Positions 21,576-24,245 of a DNA stretch of 24,245 nucleotides are shown here, one piece after another (the first letter of the stretch is position 1; the number at the start of each line of letters is the position of its first letter). The stretch spans positions 1 through 24,245 of the forward strand of contig JACKBR010000066.1 of the NCBI GenBank assembly GCA_020634495.1, written 5' to 3'. The notes beneath the pieces are model-generated. The model was not told the DNA's origin. It did no database searches and saw only the letters and a program-made list of their open reading frames with translations. The position numbers were made by a program, and so were the translations under genes. The stretch is from Ardenticatenaceae bacterium. Lineage in GTDB: Bacteria > Chloroflexota > Anaerolineae > Promineifilales > Promineifilaceae.

Positions 21576-23435
21576 ATGGGTTTTATTTTAGATGGTTTAG
21601 ACACTGAAGATTATGACCGCAGCTACTCGGATCGGGAGCTGTTGGGGCGGATTGTGGGGTATTTTCGGCCGTATTCCAGACAGATGGCGCTGGTGGCGGT
21701 GATGATTACCCTGAATTCGGTGGCGGGTACGGCCGGGCCAATTATTATTGCCAAGGCGATTGATTTGATTGTGGCTGATCCCACCACGCGCACAATGCTG
21801 CTGCTGGCGGGCGGCGTCTCGCTGATGGGCGCTTCGGCCTGGGTGTTCAACTTTATCCGCCAATATTTTTCGGCGCGAATTGTGGGCAACGTGGTGTTGC
21901 AGCTGCGTGAAGATGTGTTTACCGCCACCATCAACCACGATTTGTCGTTTTACGACGAGCATCCTTCGGGCAAGATTGTCAGCCGGGTCACCTCAGACAC
22001 GCAGGATTTTGCGGCCGTTGTGGATTTGTCGCTGAACTTGCTGAGCCAGGTGCTGCTGGTGCTCATCCTGACGGGCTGGCTGTTTAGCATCAACGTCTGG
22101 CTGACGCTGATTCTCATCGGCATGACGCCGCTGGCGGTGGCGATTGCCCTGAGCTTCCGCAGCATTGCCCGCCGTGTGACGCAGGATGCCCGCCGGGTGA
22201 CGGCCAAAATCAATGCCCAAATTCAGGAGTCGGTGAGCGGCATCATTGTGGCCAAGGGCTTCCGGCAAGAAGCGGCCATCTACGCCACGTTTCACGACAA
22301 TAACCGGCAGGGATATTCGGTGGGCGTGCGGCGCGGACTGGTGCTCATTTCCATTTTTCCCATCATGGTCATTGCTTCGGGGTTGGGTACGGCCGTTCTT
22401 GTTTACTCCGGCGGTCTGGCTACATTGCCCGATTCATTTTTGGGCGGCCTGGCTGGCTTGTCGTCTGGGGATTGGTATTTGTACATGCAGGCAGTGGGCT
22501 TTTACTGGTTCCCCATGACCAGCATCGCCTCCTTCTGGAGCCAGTTCCAGGATGGCCTGTCGGCTTCTGAGCGCGTCTTTGCTCTTATTGATTTGGAGCC
22601 AAAGGTAAAGCAGTCGGCTGCTCACCTGCTGGATGGCACTTTGCGGGGCGAGATTCGCTTTGAAAAGGTGCGCTTCAGCTACACAGACAAAGAAACAGTG
22701 CTGCCGGAGTTTTCGCTGACGATTGCCCCCGGCGAAACGGTGGCTCTGGTAGGGCACACTGGCGCGGGTAAAAGCTCCATTGCCAAATTAATTAACCGCT
22801 TTTATGAGTTTCAAGACGGCCGTATTCTGGTAGACGGTCTCGATATTCGCGCACTCGATTTGGGCAGCTATCGCCAGCAGATTGGGCTGGTGCCGCAGGA
22901 GCCGTTTCTGTTTTCTGGCACCATTCGCGACAATATTCGCTACGGCCGTCCCGATGCCGACGATGCCCAGGTAGTTGCTGCTGCCAACCGGATTAGCCAG
23001 GGCGAATGGCTGCGCGGCCTGGGGCACGGTCTGGATACCGATGTGGGCGAGCGGGGCAGCAATCTATCCATGGGACAGCGGCAGCTGGTGGCCATGGCTA
23101 GAGTGCTGCTCAAAAATCCAGCCATCTTCATTTTGGATGAAGCGACCGCCAGCGTAGACCCTTTCACGGAAACACAAATTCAGGAAGGGCTGGACGAGGT
23201 GATGCGCGAGCGCACGGCCATTGTCATTGCCCACCGGCTGAGCACGGTAAAAAATGCAGACCGGATCATTGTGATGGGGAACGGCCGTATTATCGAAGAA
23301 GGTACCCACGGCAGCCTGATGGCCGACAGCGGTCACTACGCCGAGCTGTACAACACCTACTTCCGGCACCAGTCGCTGGAGTACATAGATAGTTTTGCTT
23401 TAGAGTTGAATGTGGATAATCCTTTGGAAAATTAA
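21576..23435 (+). CDS. ABC exporter half-transporter, subunit 2 (canonical catalytic site)
   Basis: A 619-residue type IV ABC exporter half. It has a soluble N-terminal head (1-30), a six-helix membrane domain (about 35-330, with [22 protein letters not shown] as the first coupling region) and an ATPase domain. Motifs are Walker [10 protein letters not shown] (about 393), Q-loop [10 protein letters not shown], signature LSMGQRQL (about 497), Walker [13 protein letters not shown] with catalytic Glu522, and IAHRLST. Glu522 with the altered signature LSMGQ complements subunit 1 (Asp510 with LSGGQ), so the pair should form one active and one degenerate ATP site. AAGG about 7 bases upstream is a weak ribosome site. 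Between the halves lies a 1.6-kb gap with a duplicate 5' end and decayed genes, so they may no longer share one transcript. Confidence 0.92.
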   Translation: MGFILDGLDTEDYDRSYSDRELLGRIVGYFRPYSRQMALVAVMITLNSVAGTAGPIIIAKAIDLIVADPTTRTMLLLAGGVSLMGASAWVFNFIRQYFSARIVGNVVLQLREDVFTATINHDLSFYDEHPSGKIVSRVTSDTQDFAAVVDLSLNLLSQVLLVLILTGWLFSINVWLTLILIGMTPLAVAIALSFRSIARRVTQDARRVTAKINAQIQESVSGIIVAKGFRQEAAIYATFHDNNRQGYSVGVRRGLVLISIFPIMVIASGLGTAVLVYSGGLATLPDSFLGGLAGLSSGDWYLYMQAVGFYWFPMTSIASFWSQFQDGLSASERVFALIDLEPKVKQSAAHLLDGTLRGEIRFEKVRFSYTDKETVLPEFSLTIAPGETVALVGHTGAGKSSIAKLINRFYEFQDGRILVDGLDIRALDLGSYRQQIGLVPQEPFLFSGTIRDNIRYGRPDADDAQVVAAANRISQGEWLRGLGHGLDTDVGERGSNLSMGQRQLVAMARVLLKNPAIFILDEATASVDPFTETQIQEGLDEVMRERTAIVIAHRLSTVKNADRIIVMGNGRIIEEGTHGSLMADSGHYAELYNTYFRHQSLEYIDSFALELNVDNPLEN

Positions 23436-23460
23436 TCAATGCCTGATTGTTCAATGTAAA

Positions 23461-23544
23461 ACGGCCGTTACCCGCCTCGACAACGTTTACGGCGACCGCA
23501 ATCTGGTTTGCGCCTGCCTGCCCATCGAGGCATACGAAAGTTAA
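23461..23544 (+). pseudogene. gcvP: C-terminal remnant of glycine dehydrogenase (gcvP)
   Basis: Twenty-seven codons before TAA 23542 read [21 protein letters not shown] and end IEAYES. '[13 protein letters not shown]...Y' is the highly conserved last segment of glycine cleavage P-protein. Nothing of the remaining protein lies upstream, because the ABC gene ends only 25 bases before. There is no start codon or ribosome site, so this is a relic or a rearrangement junction. It begins exactly with an ACGGCCGT copy. Confidence 0.75.
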
Positions 23545-23584
23545 TTTGCCGGGATAGGATCAATCTTAATGCTGCAAAGCCGAA

Positions 23585-23628
23585 TGTGATTTTTGTCACA
23601 TGACGGTGGCGTCGGTTAGATTTATAAT
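23585..23628 (+). promoter_or_regulatory. Promoter with a CRP-type operator at class II position
   Basis: TGTGA-TTTTTG-TCACA at 23585-23600 is a perfect match to the CRP consensus half-sites. ATGACG (23600-23605) as a weak -35, a 17-base spacer and TATAAT (23623-23628) follow. The expected transcript start near 23634-23635 places the operator centre about 42 bases upstream, the class II activator position. The Crp/Fnr regulator at 7858 has the residues to read this half-site. Confidence 0.75.
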
Positions 23629-23638
23629 AAAAGGTGAT

Positions 23639-23714
23639 CGCTGCACTCGTTGTAGCGGCTGATACAAAGATTCGTGTTAAGCAGCAGCCGAGGAATATCG
23701 GCTGCTGTTTTTTT
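23639..23714 (+). promoter_or_regulatory. Leader with an intrinsic terminator: putative attenuator or short RNA
   Basis: The first hairpin is CGCTGCA/TGTAGCG (23639-23657). The second, CAGCAGCCGA/TCGGCTGCTG (23682-23707) with seven T after it, is a textbook terminator placed before the gene's ribosome site. CGGCTG (23656-23661) could instead pair with CAGCCG (23685-23690), which would break both hairpins. This is the arrangement of an attenuator. Alternatively the promoter makes a terminated RNA of about 80 bases. No known riboswitch class was recognised. Confidence 0.65.
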
Positions 23715-23744
23715 ATTGGGGCCTGCAACAAATGGAGGTGTGTA

Positions 23745-24152
23745 ATGACCAGCTATCAGCCTGTTCTGAAGCGCAAGCATAAGCACAACTATTTGCCGAT
23801 TGTGGTTGGCATCTTGTTGGTGCTCATTGCTGTTGCTATTGCGTATCTGGTTGTGACGTCAGCCATCGTGACGACAGCGGAAGTCCGTAACCCGTTGGCC
23901 GTTAATCCAGAATTGAAAACAGTGGCTCTGTATGAAGGTGTTGTATCTGCTCCTTCCCTGGCCGAGAATCCAGAATTGATCAGCTTCCAACATTTTGTGA
24001 CGCTGGAAAGTGAGAAAGCAGAACGGAATATCTTTGCCGAAAATCCAGAGTTAACGGCCGTTCAACATTACGTCGCTGCCAGAAGTGGACTGCGTAATGA
24101 GCTAGCCATCAACCCGGAGTTGTCCTGGTACTACCGTTACGCAAGCAAATAA
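23745..24152 (+). CDS. Single-pass membrane protein with four NPEL repeats
   Basis: A 135-residue protein. Residues 1-16 are basic (KRKHKHNY), about 17-40 form one membrane helix (LPIVVGILLVLIAVAIAYLVV), and the rest is exterior by the positive-inside rule. The tail carries four copies of Asn-Pro-Glu-Leu at 54, 75, 100 and 123, each preceded by Ala-x (AVNPEL, AENPEL, AENPEL, AINPEL) and spaced 21-25 residues apart. Aromatic and His residues follow (FQHFV, VQHYV, YYRYA). I do not recognise the family. GGAGGTG lies 4 bases before ATG 23745; the frame is open further upstream, but that would run through the leader hairpins. Expression is probably controlled by the CRP-type promoter and the leader. 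Confidence 0.75.
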   Translation: MTSYQPVLKRKHKHNYLPIVVGILLVLIAVAIAYLVVTSAIVTTAEVRNPLAVNPELKTVALYEGVVSAPSLAENPELISFQHFVTLESEKAERNIFAENPELTAVQHYVAARSGLRNELAINPELSWYYRYASK

Positions 24153-24160
24153 GCACGAAA

Positions 24161-24240
24161 GATTGGTCCAATCCCCCAAATTGGACCAATCTCGGCGCTT
24201 TCTTACACAAAAAGGCCACCTCGCAAGAAGTGGCCTTTTT
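24161..24240 (+). terminator. Two hairpins after the NPEL gene, the second a clear terminator
   Basis: GATTGGTCCAAT (24161-24172) pairs perfectly over 12 bp with ATTGGACCAATC (24180-24191) but lacks a U run. AAAAAGGCCAC and GTGGCCTTTTT (24209-24240) with a 10-base loop and a T run form an intrinsic terminator. Confidence 0.85.
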
Positions 24241-24245
24241 CTTTC

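Larger units (their letters stand above)
299..24061. repeat. Highly iterated palindrome ACGGCCGT, about 42 exact copies
   Basis: Exact copies begin at 299, 1617, 1831, 2112, 2158, 2413, 2836, 3319, 4778, 5075, 5895, 6188, 6359, 6633, 6869, 7298, 7948, 8179, 8776, 9758, 9910, 11533, 11806, 12200, 12352, 12622, 14372, 14761, 15094, 16670, 17184, 17798, 17951, 19413, 19878, 20652, 22389, 22816, 22942, 23281, 23461 and 24054. Less than one copy is expected by chance. Many extend to AACGGCCGTT, and the core CGGCCGT with another first base adds several more. Coding copies fall in different frames (Thr-Ala-Val, Asn-Gly-Arg, Arg-Pro), so the signal is in the DNA and not in one protein motif. Confidence 0.93.

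Noticed and set aside
23634..23744. N-terminal extension of the NPEL protein
   Set aside because: It would run through the leader hairpins and terminator, while a strong GGAGGTG marks ATG 23745.

Overview
The window looks like a chromosomal segment of a moderately GC-rich, free-living bacterium, most likely a Chloroflexota (Anaerolineae-like) lineage. This rests on family style rather than a marker gene: a DUF5667-type sigma-linked membrane protein, DUF2723 and PIG-V-type GT-C glycosyltransferases, a seven-PKD surface protein, a 56-residue two-helix membrane protein and a bacterial class II terpene cyclase. There are no rRNA or tRNA genes, no CRISPR array and no intact transposase. One strong genome-style signature is present: the palindrome ACGGCCGT, about 42 exact copies in 24 kb by hand count, in genes on both strands, in all reading frames and between genes.

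Layout. 1-417 (-): 5' part of a membrane sensor, probably a histidine kinase, cut by the window edge. 661-2432 (+): ECF sigma factor overlapping a single-pass membrane anti-sigma-like protein with a Thr/Pro stalk and an Asp/Asn tail. 2659-8541 (+): cell-envelope block with a DUF2723 glycosyltransferase, two paralogous small secreted proteins, a PIG-V-like mannosyltransferase, a flippase-like membrane protein and a Crp/Fnr regulator. 8659-13194 (+): 1511-residue secreted protein with propeller-like repeats and seven PKD domains. 14695-13448 (-): second ECF sigma with a soluble zinc anti-sigma, a 40-residue membrane protein and a DUF2892 protein; two promoters here share matching -35/-10 elements and the same 15-bp spacer. 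15009-16193 (+): Ala/Lys coiled-coil LysM protein and a 56-residue membrane protein. 17839-16268 (-): class II diterpene-cyclase-like enzyme. 18209-23435 (+): the two halves of a heterodimeric ABC exporter, separated by a four-hairpin array, a truncated copy of the second gene's 5' end, and a decayed island (Fic and GxxExxY remnants). 23461-24240: a tail remnant of glycine dehydrogenase (gcvP), a promoter with a near-perfect CRP-type operator, a leader with an intrinsic terminator, and a small membrane protein with four NPEL repeats.

How it fits together. Much of the window concerns the cell surface and its control: two sigma/anti-sigma switches, GT-C glycosyltransferases next to Thr/Pro-rich and PKD exported proteins, and a Crp/Fnr regulator whose recognition helix (Arg184, Glu185, Arg189) suits the GTGA-N6-TCAC sites at 8525 and 23586. 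The points most worth following are the iterated palindrome, the twin ECF promoters, the operator-attenuator leader of the NPEL protein, the purely synonymous 5' duplication of the ABC gene with its decayed insert, and the isolated terpene cyclase.
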